Shown: positions 34,782-45,008, numbered from the stretch's first letter. The stretch: DNA of 54,289 nucleotides from Planctomycetota bacterium (GCA_014584345.1 JACTNB010000008.1:160001-214289), one strand, 5' to 3'. The notes: generated by a model from the letters alone, not told the origin. Made by a program: numbers and translations.

Positions 34782-37700
34782 TCATTTCGCCGGAGTATCC
34801 GCGGCCAGGGGTTCGTTCCGCTGTTCTTCGGACGTTGCCGATTTCCTGGAGGCCAGTTGTCGCCGGGCCGTTGCCATTTCCCCCGGCGACATCCCCAGCA
34901 GTTTGGCCAGGATCAGGCAATCTTCCGTAGTCAGGGGTTGCAACAGTTGAAACTCCTTTTTCTGAAACACCCCCACGGCGATGCCGCGCCAGTAAACGAG
35001 TCGATTGGCCACGGTGGCGGGGACACGAGGCTGGGCCGTCAGGATTCCCACCAGGTTCAGCGGATCGCATCCTCGAATCAGTAGCAGTTCCTGGGGATCG
35101 TTTGCGGTCTCCCGCATTTTTCGCAGTTCGGAAATGACGTGGGGCAACGCGAACTGCTCGCCGGCCACTCCCTTGATGAAGCGTCCTCCTCGAATTTCTC
35201 CCCGGGCTTCAAGCCGCCGATAAAATTGAGCCAGTTCATACCAGCGCGGGGCGGCCTGTTCCCGTTCCAGCAGATCGCGAAACATCACGCCCCAGCGGCG
35301 CAGCAGTTGCCAGGCCCATTTTTCCAGCCGCTGGCGCGAGCGTGCGGGATCCTCCTGGCTTTCGTCTTGCCGCCAGACGGACCAACGCCCCGCACGCGTG
35401 GAGACGGTGCGCGTCTTTTTCCCGGCGCGCAGATAACGAAACCGGACATTACCCGATTGCGACGATTCGATCAGCCCCCGCAATCCGGAAAACCCGTCGG
35501 AGGTAATCCAGCCCTGGGCAATCAATTCCCCCAGGACCTCGGTCAACTGGGCGGAGAGCAACCCTGCCCGATGAGCCAGATCATTGGCGAACATGGCCCC
35601 CTGCTGCTGCAAAATCTCGAGCACCTCTTGTGCGGCTCCACTCAGGGAATCTCTGTCCAACCCGGCCCGTTCCGGCAGCAACCAGCCGGTATCGTCCCGG
35701 CGAAACAGTCCGACCAGCGAATTTCGATTCAGCGAACTCAGCGGGCGGCTCTTGTGCTCCCGCTGTTTCCGTGCCGGGTACAAGCGTCCCCAGGCCACTT
35801 CGCCAGACAGGCAGAGTTCATCCAGCAGCGCGGCTGTGTAATCCCGAACCCGCGGCTTGAGGATATCGCGCTCCCAACCGATTGCGGGAAGATCGAATCC
35901 CTGCATCTGTTCGATCACCTGGAATACTCCGGCGGTCCCTTCGGGCCGGGTCCCGGGATGCAGCCCCTGATGCCGAAAGAAAAATCGCATGCAGGTCGCC
36001 ACGTCAACTGGTTCGATCTGCTTGCGCAGCCCCTGGAGTGTCAACCGATGAATCCGCGCCAGCAGCCCCCGATGGCACCATTCCACCGCCGTTGAAGCAG
36101 GTGCGCGGTTGACAGGCTTGGCCGTCGCAGGCTGCGTCATCGAGCGAAACGATCCCCGCAATACCAGTCCCTCCCCTTCGAGAGCTTCAAGGGTGGCCTC
36201 GATTTGCGATACCGTCCACCCCAGTTGATCCTGCAGTTCGAGGCTGGTAACCGGCCCGATGTATTCCAGCCAGCCCCGTAACATTTCGACCCGGGCTTGA
36301 ACACTCTCCACGTCGCGCGGGATATTCGCGGGGATGTCCAGTGCTTGCGCCAAGGTTGCGTTCGGCCACACGGCAAAAACCAGGGGGAGTTTCTCCGCGC
36401 AGGTCCAGAAATTCCGGCCGTGCTCCGTGGCGACTTCACTGGCGCGATGCTGCCGGCACAGTTCCGAGAAAGCCGAGTTCCACGTGGCATGCGTGGGGGT
36501 GGGGAGTACGACGCGCGTCAGCAGCAGATCGTGCAGTTCATCGGCGTCGCGAACATGCGGGCAGGCTTCGCGGACCACCTGTTCAATCGCCAGGGGATCG
36601 AGTCGGCCCAGATCCTCGACTGATTCCACCGTGACCGACCGCCGGGTACCCACCGCGCGCGACCGCCGATCTATCGCCTCGCCCCCATCGAGAAAGGCGT
36701 ACGGATTCGCATTCAGTAATTCGTAACAGAAGGGAGAAGGCTCCCGGGTGTCGCGGGCCTCGAAGACAATTTCGCCTGCTTCCACTTGCCGCAGGATCCG
36801 CACCAGTTCATTGAAATTCAAGGCCTCGTGCATGCAGTCGTCCATCGTCTGCCTGATCAGCGGGTGATCGGGCAATACGTGATCTCCCGTGTGTTCCTCC
36901 TGGCATCCGGTCAACTTGGGAAAGACAGCCGTCAGCAGATCATCCGAGCGAAAACGCTGCAGCGCGGGGGGAACCCGTTTCCCGGCCCTGCGGCGTTCCA
37001 CCAGCAGGGACGATGTCACATTCCAGCGCCAGCGAAGCTGAAACGTGGGAACGTAAATCAACGCCTGCTCCAGCAATTTATAGGCGTTTTGCGAGGTCAG
37101 CATGGGAAACAGGCTTTCAATCGGAAAGCTGTGCTGCGGGCCGAGTGTTAGAATGAAACCCTCGTTGTCCGCGGTGGCCTGCAATTCGAAATCGAACGAA
37201 CGGCAAAACCGTTTCCTCATGGCGAATCCCCAGGCGCGCGTAATCCGGCTGCCGAAGGGGGCATGCACCACCAGTTGCATTCCACCGGTTTCATCAAAAA
37301 AACGTTCGAACACGATCCGCTTCTGCGTCGGTAACAGTCCCAGGGCCGCTTTCTGTGCCGCCAGGTACTCGACAATCTGATCCGCCAGGGAGGCTTCGCA
37401 ATGGGTTTCCCGCGTCAGCCAGCGGGCGATGCGGGAACGCGTGACCCTTGCGTTGAGCTTGTCTTCCACTTCCTCGCGCAGACGCGACACTTCGGAGGAG
37501 AGTTCCAGGGTGCGCCCCGGGGATTCGCCCCGCCAGAAGGGAACCGTGGGCGGTGCCCCCTGGGCATCCACCACGATGACATCGTTCCCGCGCAGATGCT
37601 GCAGTCGCCAGGAGGTATTCCCGAGTAGAAAGATATCGCCCGCCTGGCTTTCCACCGCGAAGTCTTCGTCGAGCGAGCCGACGACCACGTTTTCCGGCTC

Positions 37701-39377
37701 CGCCACCACGCGGTACGAACCAATGTCGGGAATCGAACCCGCGTTGTTGATTGCCACAATCCGCGCGTTCCGCCGCGGACGCAGGCGCTGCCCCACCCGG
37801 TCGTGATGCAGGTAAGCGCGGCCGCGCCCCTGCTGCTGCGTAATCCCCTCGCTGAGAGAAGTGACCACGTCGTCGAAATCCTTCCGTGAAAGCTCGCGGT
37901 AAGGCCAGGCGCGGCGCACCAGCGAGAACAGGGCTTCTGTTTCCCATTCGTCGGCGGCGACTTCGGCGGTGATCTGCTGGGCCAGCACGTCCAGCGGAGC
38001 GCGGCGGCAATCGATCGCATCGAGGCGGCCCGACTTCACGGCACGGATCAGCCCCATGCATTCAATCGCCTCGTCCCGGGTCAACGCAAACAGACGTCCC
38101 TTGGGAGTCAACCCCAGCGAGTGGCCCGAACGCCCGATCCGCTGCAGAAACTTGGCGATCCCGTCGGGCGAACCGAGTTGAATCACCAGGTCGATGTACC
38201 CGACATCAATCCCTAGTTCCAGCGACGCCGTTGCCACCACCGCCTTCAACTGACCCGTTTTCAGGCGTTGCTCGGTCGAGAGACGAATGTCGGCGGAGAG
38301 CGAGCCATGATGGCTGCTTACGTGATCCTCGCCCAGCAGTTCCGTCAACTGGTGCGAGACCCGTTCCGCCATGCGGCGCGTATTCACGAAAATGAGCGTA
38401 CTGCGATGACCGTGAATCAACTCCACGACGCGGGCATTCACTTCCGCCCATTGTTCGTGGGAGCAAATGGCCCCCAACGGGCTGGCGGGGGTTTCGATCG
38501 CCAGATCCATCTCGCGGGAATGCCCGATATCGAGGATGCGAATTTCCGCCGACTCCTGGCGGGCCCGCTTCTCTCCGGCATGCCCGCTCCCCGGGACCTC
38601 CGTCAGAGGCGGAATCGCGCCTAGCAGCAATTGCCGAGGCACCGCCGCATCGGCCTCCGGGAAAGACCAGGTCACGGGCCTTAACGGCTGTTCGCGTTCG
38701 CGACTTCCCATCAGAAAATTGGCAACCAGATCGATCGGTTTCTGTGTCGCCGACAGTCCGATCCGCTGCAGCGGTCGATAGGGAGGACTGCCGCCACAGA
38801 TGGCTTCCAGGCGCTCGAGGGATATCGCCAGATGCGCTCCCCGCTTGTCGGGCACCAGGGCGTGAATTTCATCGATAATCACGGTCCGAGTGGTTTTCAG
38901 CCGTTCTCGACTTTTCTCGGCCGTCAGCAGCAGGTACAGGGATTCCGGAGTCGTCACCAGAATTTGGGGCGGTTTCCTGATCAACGCCGTTCGGTCCGAC
39001 GCCGAGGTGTCTCCCGTCCTTAGCCCAATCCGGATTTCTGGCAGGCAATAACCCCGGCTTTCCGCCAATTCGCGGATTTCCCGAAGCGGCTCGACCAGAT
39101 TTTTGTGCATGTCGTTGGAAAGCGCCCGCAGAGGTGAAACATAGACGCATTCGATCTCGTCCTGTAATTGCCCCGCAATTGCCCGGCGAAACAGGCGGTC
39201 GATGAGGGCCAGAAAAGCGGTCAGCGTTTTCCCGGAGCCGGTGGGGGCGGCAATCAACGCATGCTCTCCCGCGCGAATGACGGGCCAGCCCAGACGTTGC
39301 GGTTCCGATGGCGCGGCAAAACGCTGTCCGAACCACTCCGCGATAATCGGATGAAACTCCTCGACAGCCATCTTCAT
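34782..39377 (-). CDS. lhr: Lhr family DEAD/DEAH-box helicase, full length
   Basis: 1531 residues, close to the 1538 of E. coli Lhr. ATG preceded by AGGGAG. Helicase motifs: Walker A APTGSGKT (44-51), SPLRAL (81-86), TTPESLYLLL, DEIH (169-172), SAT (209-211), and, in the second RecA domain, IFVNTRRMAERVSHQL, VATASLELGIDVGYIDLVIQLGSP and LQRIGRSGHSLG. The winged-helix and Lhr-core domains follow, then a long C-terminal region (about 880-1531) as in the full-length class rather than the shorter Lhr-Core proteins. It unwinds DNA or RNA:DNA hybrids with 3'-5' polarity and is thought to act in DNA repair in the cytoplasm. It is not linked to other repair genes here. The start could also be Met3. 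Confidence 0.95.
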   Translation of the reverse strand: MKMAVEEFHPIIAEWFGQRFAAPSEPQRLGWPVIRAGEHALIAAPTGSGKTLTAFLALIDRLFRRAIAGQLQDEIECVYVSPLRALSNDMHKNLVEPLREIRELAESRGYCLPEIRIGLRTGDTSASDRTALIRKPPQILVTTPESLYLLLTAEKSRERLKTTRTVIIDEIHALVPDKRGAHLAISLERLEAICGGSPPYRPLQRIGLSATQKPIDLVANFLMGSREREQPLRPVTWSFPEADAAVPRQLLLGAIPPLTEVPGSGHAGEKRARQESAEIRILDIGHSREMDLAIETPASPLGAICSHEQWAEVNARVVELIHGHRSTLIFVNTRRMAERVSHQLTELLGEDHVSSHHGSLSADIRLSTEQRLKTGQLKAVVATASLELGIDVGYIDLVIQLGSPDGIAKFLQRIGRSGHSLGLTPKGRLFALTRDEAIECMGLIRAVKSGRLDAIDCRRAPLDVLAQQITAEVAADEWETEALFSLVRRAWPYRELSRKDFDDVVTSLSEGITQQQGRGRAYLHHDRVGQRLRPRRNARIVAINNAGSIPDIGSYRVVAEPENVVVGSLDEDFAVESQAGDIFLLGNTSWRLQHLRGNDVIVVDAQGAPPTVPFWRGESPGRTLELSSEVSRLREEVEDKLNARVTRSRIARWLTRETHCEASLADQIVEYLAAQKAALGLLPTQKRIVFERFFDETGGMQLVVHAPFGSRITRAWGFAMRKRFCRSFDFELQATADNEGFILTLGPQHSFPIESLFPMLTSQNAYKLLEQALIYVPTFQLRWRWNVTSSLLVERRRAGKRVPPALQRFRSDDLLTAVFPKLTGCQEEHTGDHVLPDHPLIRQTMDDCMHEALNFNELVRILRQVEAGEIVFEARDTREPSPFCYELLNANPYAFLDGGEAIDRRSRAVGTRRSVTVESVEDLGRLDPLAIEQVVREACPHVRDADELHDLLLTRVVLPTPTHATWNSAFSELCRQHRASEVATEHGRNFWTCAEKLPLVFAVWPNATLAQALDIPANIPRDVESVQARVEMLRGWLEYIGPVTSLELQDQLGWTVSQIEATLEALEGEGLVLRGSFRSMTQPATAKPVNRAPASTAVEWCHRGLLARIHRLTLQGLRKQIEPVDVATCMRFFFRHQGLHPGTRPEGTAGVFQVIEQMQGFDLPAIGWERDILKPRVRDYTAALLDELCLSGEVAWGRLYPARKQREHKSRPLSSLNRNSLVGLFRRDDTGWLLPERAGLDRDSLSGAAQEVLEILQQQGAMFANDLAHRAGLLSAQLTEVLGELIAQGWITSDGFSGLRGLIESSQSGNVRFRYLRAGKKTRTVSTRAGRWSVWRQDESQEDPARSRQRLEKWAWQLLRRWGVMFRDLLEREQAAPRWYELAQFYRRLEARGEIRGGRFIKGVAGEQFALPHVISELRKMRETANDPQELLLIRGCDPLNLVGILTAQPRVPATVANRLVYWRGIAVGVFQKKEFQLLQPLTTEDCLILAKLLGMSPGEMATARRQLASRKSATSEEQRNEPLAADTPAK

Positions 39378-39788
39378 CGCTCCCTGAACCCGGTTTGATA
39401 CCTCATTCTTGGTATTCCGGCATCACAGGTCAATCGACCATTTCCGCCCCCCTTCCCGCCAGCTTGTTGATTTACGCATTCTTGTATGGCACGGCTGCGC
39501 CAGCCGTGCGTAATTCCAGGCATATTCCGCAGTTGCACGGCTCGCAGAACCATGGCACCCTGAAATCAACACGCCAACGCAGTCGCGGCTCATTCGCGGG
39601 GAAAGGCCACGGTTTTCTGGCCGGAATCCCCCCAATGCGGGGGGCCGAGACATTTTCCGCAAGCCGGACAGCAAACCGGAATCAGGCTTGCAGGGGGCAT
39701 TTCTGAACGGATAATGGTAGGATAAACATTCCCTGTTGTGTTCCGTTTCCCCGCTGCCCCCCCTGGCCCCACATTCTCCGAGAACACC
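39378..39788. other. 411-bp divergent region with three tandem palindromes
   Basis: This gap between lhr and the DUF1549 gene contains three hairpins in a row. GCACGGCTG-CGC-CAGCCGTGC (39489-39509) has a perfect 9-bp stem. CCCCCC-AATGC-GGGGGG lies at 39628-39644. GCAAGCC with GGCTTGC (39659-39665 and 39685-39691) encloses two CCGG tetramers. The first looks like a REP-type palindrome. The others sit in what should be the promoter or leader of the DUF1549 gene. No clear promoter boxes. Confidence 0.5.
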
Positions 39789-42700
39789 ATGCCGCACGTG
39801 AATCACTTCGTCCGGATTGCGGTCGATCGAGGTATTACGGTCCTCGCCTGCCTGCTGATGTTCCCGCTTGCTGGCCAAGCCGAGGAACCCCTCGATTTCA
39901 CCCGGGATATCCGGCCGATTCTGTCCAACAAATGTTTTCATTGCCACGGCCCCGACGACGCCGAGCGTCAAGGGGGGTTGCGTCTGGATACCAAACAGGG
40001 AGCCTACGGCATGGGTGAATCCGGGGAACTGGCGCTTAAGCCTGGTCAACCGGAGTTGAGCGAATTGTACCGCCGCATTACCAGTCACGAGGAGGCGGAG
40101 CGAATGCCTCCGGCGTCGGCGGGACCGGCCCTGGAGCCCGCGCAAATCGCGAAGATCAAAACCTGGATCGAGCAGGGAGCCACCTACGCGGATCACTGGG
40201 CCTATCGGAAACCGGTTCCTCCGGAACTTCCCGTGGTCAGGCAGCGGGACTGGCCTCGAAATCCCATTGATCATTTCATTTTGGCCCGTCTTGAAACACA
40301 GGGGCTGAGCCCCCAGCCCCAGGCCGATCGCGAGACGCTGATTCGCCGACTGGCACTTGATCTCACCGGCCTCCCCCCCAGCGCCGAACAGGTGGAGGCC
40401 TTTCTGCGGGACAATTCCCCCACGGCCTATGAAGACCTGGTGGATCGCCTGCTCGAGGAACCGTCCTACGGCGAGCACTGGGCACGAATGTGGCTCGATC
40501 TGGCCCGCTACGCGGATTCCGCGGGTTACGCGGATGACCCCCCCCGCACGATCTGGGCCTATCGCGACTACGTGATTCAGTCGTTCAACGCGAACAAGCC
40601 GTTCGATCAGTTTACCATCGAACAACTCGCCGGAGACTTGTTGCCCCAGCCCAGCGACGAACACTTGATCGCCACCGCGTTTCACCGCAACACCCTGACC
40701 AACAGCGAAGGGGGAACCGACGACGAGGAATTTCGCAACGCCGCCATCGTCGATCGCGTGAACACCACCTTTGCTGTCTGGATGGGGACCACGATGACCT
40801 GCGCGCAGTGTCACAATCACAAATTCGATCCGATCTCGCAGGCGGAATTCTTCCAGGTCTTCGCCATCTTGAACAATACCGCCGACGCCGATCGCCGCGA
40901 TGAAAGCCCGTTCCTCTCGTATTTTACCCCCGAGCAAAAACAACGGAAACAGGACTGGCAGGAGGAACTGGCGCGGCTGAAACGCGTACTCTCGACTCCC
41001 ACGCCGGAATTGCAGGCCGCGCATCAAGCCTGGAGAACTCTTCTACAGCCTGCCTTGCAACTGCACACCGCCAACTTGACGCGGGCTCTGGCCAACCCGG
41101 AAACGCCCCTGCGGATCGACGAGGAACGGATCGTCTCGGTGGCTGCCCCCCCCGCAAACGGAAACTACACGCTTCACCTGCAAGCCCCCGAGGGAACGGA
41201 ATCTCGAAAGTGGACGGCCCTGCAACTCGAGACATTCCCCGAATCCGAGGGTGCGGGCCGGAATTTTGTCGTGACCCGCGTCGCCGCCCACATCGAACCC
41301 CAGGGGCAATCCGCGCCAACGGCCCGCTATGTGCGCATCGAGTTGCCGGGCAAGGGGAAAATGTTGTCCCTTGCGGAAGTACAGGTCTACTCGGAGGGGC
41401 TCAATGTCGCTCCCCGGGGAACGGCCACCCAGAGCAGCACCGATTATAATGGCCCCGCTCCCCTGGCAATTGATGGCAATACCAGCGGCGATTACTTCCA
41501 GGAAAAATCGACCACGCACACCGCCCTCTCCGACGATCCCTGGTGGGAACTTGCCCTGCCGGAAGCGACCCCGGTGCAGGAAATTGTCGTCTGGAATCGG
41601 ACCGATGGAAACACGCATACCCGGCTGCAGAACTTTCGTGTCATCGCGATGAACGATGCCCGCGAGCCGGTCTGGAGCCAGGAGGTTGCCGAAGCGCCGA
41701 ATCCCAGCCGGAAGTTTTCCTTGAGTCTCTCCCGCCCCATCCCCTTGCGCCAGGCCTATGCCGATTATCACCAGAACGGTTTCGAGCCAGCGTTCGTGTT
41801 GGAAGAAAAAGAACCGAACAAGCGAGGCTGGGCCGTCGGCGGACAAACCGATAAACCCCATACGCTCACCGTGATCCCCAGCCAGCCTTTTGCACTCGCC
41901 CCGGAGGAGCAACTGGTCATCACGCTGGAACAACAATCGGAACACAAGGATCATCTGCTGCGAAGGTTCCAGGTGAGGTTGTGCGACGATGCGCGCGTGT
42001 CGCAGCTGGCGGAGTTGCCCGCGGATCTGCGTCCCTTACTGGCGCGTTCGGACGCCGAGTTGTCTCCCGCGGAACAACAGCACCTGCTGAGCCATTATCT
42101 GACGGAAGTGGCACCGGAGCTTGCGAGTGAACGGCAACGGGCCCGCCAGCTTGAAACATCGCTCGAAAGCCTGAAGCCCTACACCACGGTTCCCATCATG
42201 CAAGAACTGCCAGCCGACAAGCAGCGGACGACCCGGATTCAATTGCGGGGGAATTTCCTGTCGCTCGGCGACGAAGTGCAACCGGGTTTACCCTCCGCCT
42301 TCCATGCGGTTCCTTCCGCGCGAGCGGCTCCCAGCCGACTCGATCTGGCGGAATGGCTGGTGGACGAAAACAATCCCCTGACGCCACGCGTGATCGCCAA
42401 CCGCTACTGGGAAAAACTGTTTGGCCAGGGCTTGGTAATTACCAGCGAGGAATTCGGATCCCAGGGGGAATTGCCCACGCATCCCGAATTGCTCGATTGG
42501 CTGGCGACGGAACTTATCCGCCTGCAGTGGGATTTGAAAGCGTTCGTCCGCTTACTCGTGACGTCGGCCAGTTATCGACAATCCTCCCAGGTGAACGAGA
42601 CCCTGCTGGAAAAGGATCCCGAGAATCGCCTCCTCTCGCGCGGGCCTCGCTTTCGGCTCTCCGCGGAAATGGTTCGCGATCAGGCATTGTTCGTGAGTGG

Positions 42701-43271
42701 CCTGTTGAGTCGCAAGCAGCTCGGTCCCCCCGTGCATCCGCCTCAGCCAAAAATGGGATTGAGCGCGGCCTTCGGCAGTGGGATCGACTGGAAAACCAGT
42801 GAAGGCGAAGACCGTTATCGCCGGGGGATCTATACCACCTGGCGGCGTTCGAATCCCTATCCCTCGATGGCAGCATTCGATGCCCCGAATCGCGAGGTCT
42901 GCACGATCCGCCGGGATCGCACCAATACCCCCCTGCAGGCGTTTGTGACCCTGAACGATCCGGTTTATGTGGAAGCCGCACAGGCACTGGCGCGCCGCAT
43001 GCAGGCCCGTCCCGGCGAACTTGCCGACCGTGTGGATTTCGGTTTCCAGTTGTGTCTGGTCAGAAAGCCGAGCATGCGGGAAAGGGACCGGCTGATCGAA
43101 CTCTACCAGGCCACCCTGAAATCGTATCAGAATCAGCCCGCCGAGGCGTTGAAACTGGCCACCGAGCCACTCGGCCCCCTCCCCGAGGGGTCGACCGCGC
43201 CCGAACTGGCGGCCTGGACCCTGGTGGGCAACGTCCTGCTGAATCTCGATGAAATGTTGATGAGACCCTGA
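39789..43271 (+). CDS. PSCyt1-DUF1549-F5/8C-DUF1553 exported dihaem protein
   Basis: I use the ATG at 39789, giving 1160 residues with a signal segment (ITVLACLLMFPLAGQA); the frame opens at 39738. The order of parts is typical of planctomycetes. PSCyt1 carries haem motif CFHCH (49-53). DUF1549 (about 155-345) contains NPIDHFILARLE, RLALDLTGLPP, WARMWLDLARYADS and a second CAQCH (338-342) in MTCAQCHNHKFDP. DUF1553 forms the C-terminal third, with RLDLAEWLVDENNPLTPRV, ANRYWEKLFGQGL, LPTHPELLDWLA and NTPLQAFVTLNDPVYVEAA. Inserted at about 505-650 is a fucolectin or F5/8 type C-like domain (LNVAPRGTATQSS, LAIDGNTSGDY, PWWELALPEATPVQEIVVWNR). It is paired with the DUF1501 gene downstream. Role in the envelope unknown; the lectin-like domain suggests a glycan ligand. 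Confidence 0.92.
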   Translation: MPHVNHFVRIAVDRGITVLACLLMFPLAGQAEEPLDFTRDIRPILSNKCFHCHGPDDAERQGGLRLDTKQGAYGMGESGELALKPGQPELSELYRRITSHEEAERMPPASAGPALEPAQIAKIKTWIEQGATYADHWAYRKPVPPELPVVRQRDWPRNPIDHFILARLETQGLSPQPQADRETLIRRLALDLTGLPPSAEQVEAFLRDNSPTAYEDLVDRLLEEPSYGEHWARMWLDLARYADSAGYADDPPRTIWAYRDYVIQSFNANKPFDQFTIEQLAGDLLPQPSDEHLIATAFHRNTLTNSEGGTDDEEFRNAAIVDRVNTTFAVWMGTTMTCAQCHNHKFDPISQAEFFQVFAILNNTADADRRDESPFLSYFTPEQKQRKQDWQEELARLKRVLSTPTPELQAAHQAWRTLLQPALQLHTANLTRALANPETPLRIDEERIVSVAAPPANGNYTLHLQAPEGTESRKWTALQLETFPESEGAGRNFVVTRVAAHIEPQGQSAPTARYVRIELPGKGKMLSLAEVQVYSEGLNVAPRGTATQSSTDYNGPAPLAIDGNTSGDYFQEKSTTHTALSDDPWWELALPEATPVQEIVVWNRTDGNTHTRLQNFRVIAMNDAREPVWSQEVAEAPNPSRKFSLSLSRPIPLRQAYADYHQNGFEPAFVLEEKEPNKRGWAVGGQTDKPHTLTVIPSQPFALAPEEQLVITLEQQSEHKDHLLRRFQVRLCDDARVSQLAELPADLRPLLARSDAELSPAEQQHLLSHYLTEVAPELASERQRARQLETSLESLKPYTTVPIMQELPADKQRTTRIQLRGNFLSLGDEVQPGLPSAFHAVPSARAAPSRLDLAEWLVDENNPLTPRVIANRYWEKLFGQGLVITSEEFGSQGELPTHPELLDWLATELIRLQWDLKAFVRLLVTSASYRQSSQVNETLLEKDPENRLLSRGPRFRLSAEMVRDQALFVSGLLSRKQLGPPVHPPQPKMGLSAAFGSGIDWKTSEGEDRYRRGIYTTWRRSNPYPSMAAFDAPNREVCTIRRDRTNTPLQAFVTLNDPVYVEAAQALARRMQARPGELADRVDFGFQLCLVRKPSMRERDRLIELYQATLKSYQNQPAEALKLATEPLGPLPEGSTAPELAAWTLVGNVLLNLDEMLMRP

Positions 43272-43276
43272 ACCAC

Positions 43277-43304
43277 CCCCTGCCTGCTGGACGGCCGGCA
43301 GGGG
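43277..43304 (+). terminator. Stem-loop right after the DUF1549 stop codon
   Basis: CCCCTGCC (43277-43284) pairs with GGCAGGGG (43297-43304) around a 12-nt loop, beginning 6 bases after the stop codon. No T-run follows. It may stabilise the 3' end of the first message or reduce read-through into the DUF1501 gene that follows on the same strand. Confidence 0.45.
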
Positions 43305-43392
43305 AGCAGATACGAGCGGGTGAATTTCAGTAAATGGAATCCCGTGTCAATCAAATACAATCCCTGTCCTTTCACGGGAATGGAAACGAATC

Positions 43393-44844
43393 ATGAACGA
43401 CTGGCAACTGAGGAGTTTGCAGGCCACGCGCAGGAACTTTCTTTCCAGCGCGGGGGTCGGCTTGGGCAGCTTGGCACTCTCGACGCTGCTGGGAGACGGT
43501 TCCCTCCAGGCGGCACCGATTGCCAACAATCCACTCGCTCCGAAGCAAGCCCATTTCACTGGCAGGGCGAAACGTGTGATATACCTGCACATGACCGGTT
43601 CGCCTCCCAATCTCGATTTGTACGACTACAAACCCGAACTGGTGCGCCGTAATGGCGAAGATTGCCCACAATCCTTTCTCGAAGGGAAACGCTTCGCCTT
43701 CACCACTGGCGTGCCCACATTGCTCGGCACGCCTCAGAATTTTCGGCAATCGGGCTCCTGTGGCATGTGGTTGTCGGATGCCTTGCCCCATTTGCAGAAA
43801 GTGGCCGACGATCTTTGCGTCATCCATTCCATGAACACCGATCAGTTCAATCATGCCCCCGCGGAACTACTGCTTTACACGGGATCGGCTCAATCGGGTC
43901 GCCCCTCGCTGGGCGCCTGGACCACATACGGGCTGGGGTCGGAAAGCCAGAACTTGCCCGGATTCGTGGTCCTCATTTCCAGTGGAGTTCAACCCAACGG
44001 CGGAAACAAATCGTTCGGAAGCGGTTTCCTTCCTTCGGTTTATCAGGGGGTGCAATGCCGCTCCCAGGGCGAGCCCGTTCTGTATGTTACCAATCCTCCG
44101 GGCATGGATCGCGATATTCGCCGACTGAGCCTCGATGCCTTGCGTGATCTCAACGAAATTCAGGCCGACAGACTCGGGCATCCCGAAACGCTCACGCGGA
44201 TTGCACAGTATGAACTCGCCTTCCGCATGCAGGTCTCGGTGCCGGAAGTCATGGATATCTCCCGTGAACCTGCCCACATCCTGGAAAGTTACGGCGCTCG
44301 TCCCGGAGAGTCCTCGCTGGCCAACAATTGCCTGTTGGCGCGTCGCCTGGTGGAATCGGGAGTCCGCTACGTGCAGTTGTTCGATTGGGGCTGGGACTTT
44401 CACGGCACATCGCCCCGGGAAGACATCGGCGAAGGATTGAAAACCAAATGCGCCACCATGGATCGCCCGGTGGCGGCGCTTATCAAGGATCTGAAGCAGC
44501 GTGGTCTGCTGGAGGATACTCTGATCGTCTGGGGGGGCGAGTTTGGCCGGACGCCCTTCCGGGAAGGACGCACCGCAAAGGGGACCGTGCTGGGCCGCGA
44601 TCATTATCCCGACTGCTACACCATGTGGCTGGCCGGTGGAGGGGTGAAGGGGGGCTTCGAGTATGGGCAGACGGACGAACTCGGATTCGGCGTGACCGAA
44701 AACAAGGTCCACGTGCACGATCTGCAAGCGACCATCCTGCATCTCCTCGGTTTTGATCATGAGCGTTTGACCTATCGATTCCAGGGACGCGACTACCGCC
44801 TGACCGATGTGCATGGGCATGTCGTGGAAGACTTGCTCGCCTGA
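43393..44844 (+). CDS. DUF1501 family Tat-exported protein
   Basis: 483 residues with a twin-arginine signal TRRNFLSSAGVGLGSLAL (Arg13-Arg14). Family blocks: RVIYLHMTGSPPNLDLYDYKP, HSMNTDQFNHAPAELLLYTG, GRPSLGAWTTYGLGSESQNL, NNCLLARRLVESGVRYVQLF, WDFHGTSPRE, WGGEFGRTPF, GRDHYPDCYTMWLAGGGVKGG and TILHLLGFDHERLTYRFQGRD. It belongs to the alkaline phosphatase/sulfatase-like fold; enzymatic role unknown. It sits 121 bp behind the DUF1549/DUF1553 gene, the usual partner arrangement, and about 270 bp before a haem dehydrogenase-like gene on the same strand. It is clearly diverged from the DUF1501 copy at 7415. Confidence 0.94.
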   Translation: MNDWQLRSLQATRRNFLSSAGVGLGSLALSTLLGDGSLQAAPIANNPLAPKQAHFTGRAKRVIYLHMTGSPPNLDLYDYKPELVRRNGEDCPQSFLEGKRFAFTTGVPTLLGTPQNFRQSGSCGMWLSDALPHLQKVADDLCVIHSMNTDQFNHAPAELLLYTGSAQSGRPSLGAWTTYGLGSESQNLPGFVVLISSGVQPNGGNKSFGSGFLPSVYQGVQCRSQGEPVLYVTNPPGMDRDIRRLSLDALRDLNEIQADRLGHPETLTRIAQYELAFRMQVSVPEVMDISREPAHILESYGARPGESSLANNCLLARRLVESGVRYVQLFDWGWDFHGTSPREDIGEGLKTKCATMDRPVAALIKDLKQRGLLEDTLIVWGGEFGRTPFREGRTAKGTVLGRDHYPDCYTMWLAGGGVKGGFEYGQTDELGFGVTENKVHVHDLQATILHLLGFDHERLTYRFQGRDYRLTDVHGHVVEDLLA

Positions 44845-44996
44845 CTTCCCCACGGGTTTGTCGTCCGGGCGCGTGTTTGACGTTTGCATTCCATTATCTT
44901 GCGTGTCGACTTCAAAATCCCCGCCGCGACAATTACAACCTGTCGCAGCAGGGTCCACACGATCATTTTTGTCCCCCTGTTTCGACGAGGCTCTCG

Positions 44997-45008
44997 GAAC
45001 AATTGTTC
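44997..45008. promoter_or_regulatory. 12-bp perfect palindrome GAACAATTGTTC upstream of the haem dehydrogenase-like gene
   Basis: GAACAATTGTTC is a perfect dyad 104 bp before the ATG at 45112, in the gap after the DUF1501 gene. Length and position fit a regulator operator. No binding protein is suggested by the neighbours. Confidence 0.3.

Noticed and set aside
39885..44844. The DUF1549/DUF1501 gene pair as a new system
   Set aside because: This pair is widespread and well known in Planctomycetota although its function is unclear; only the lectin-like insertion was kept as a finding.
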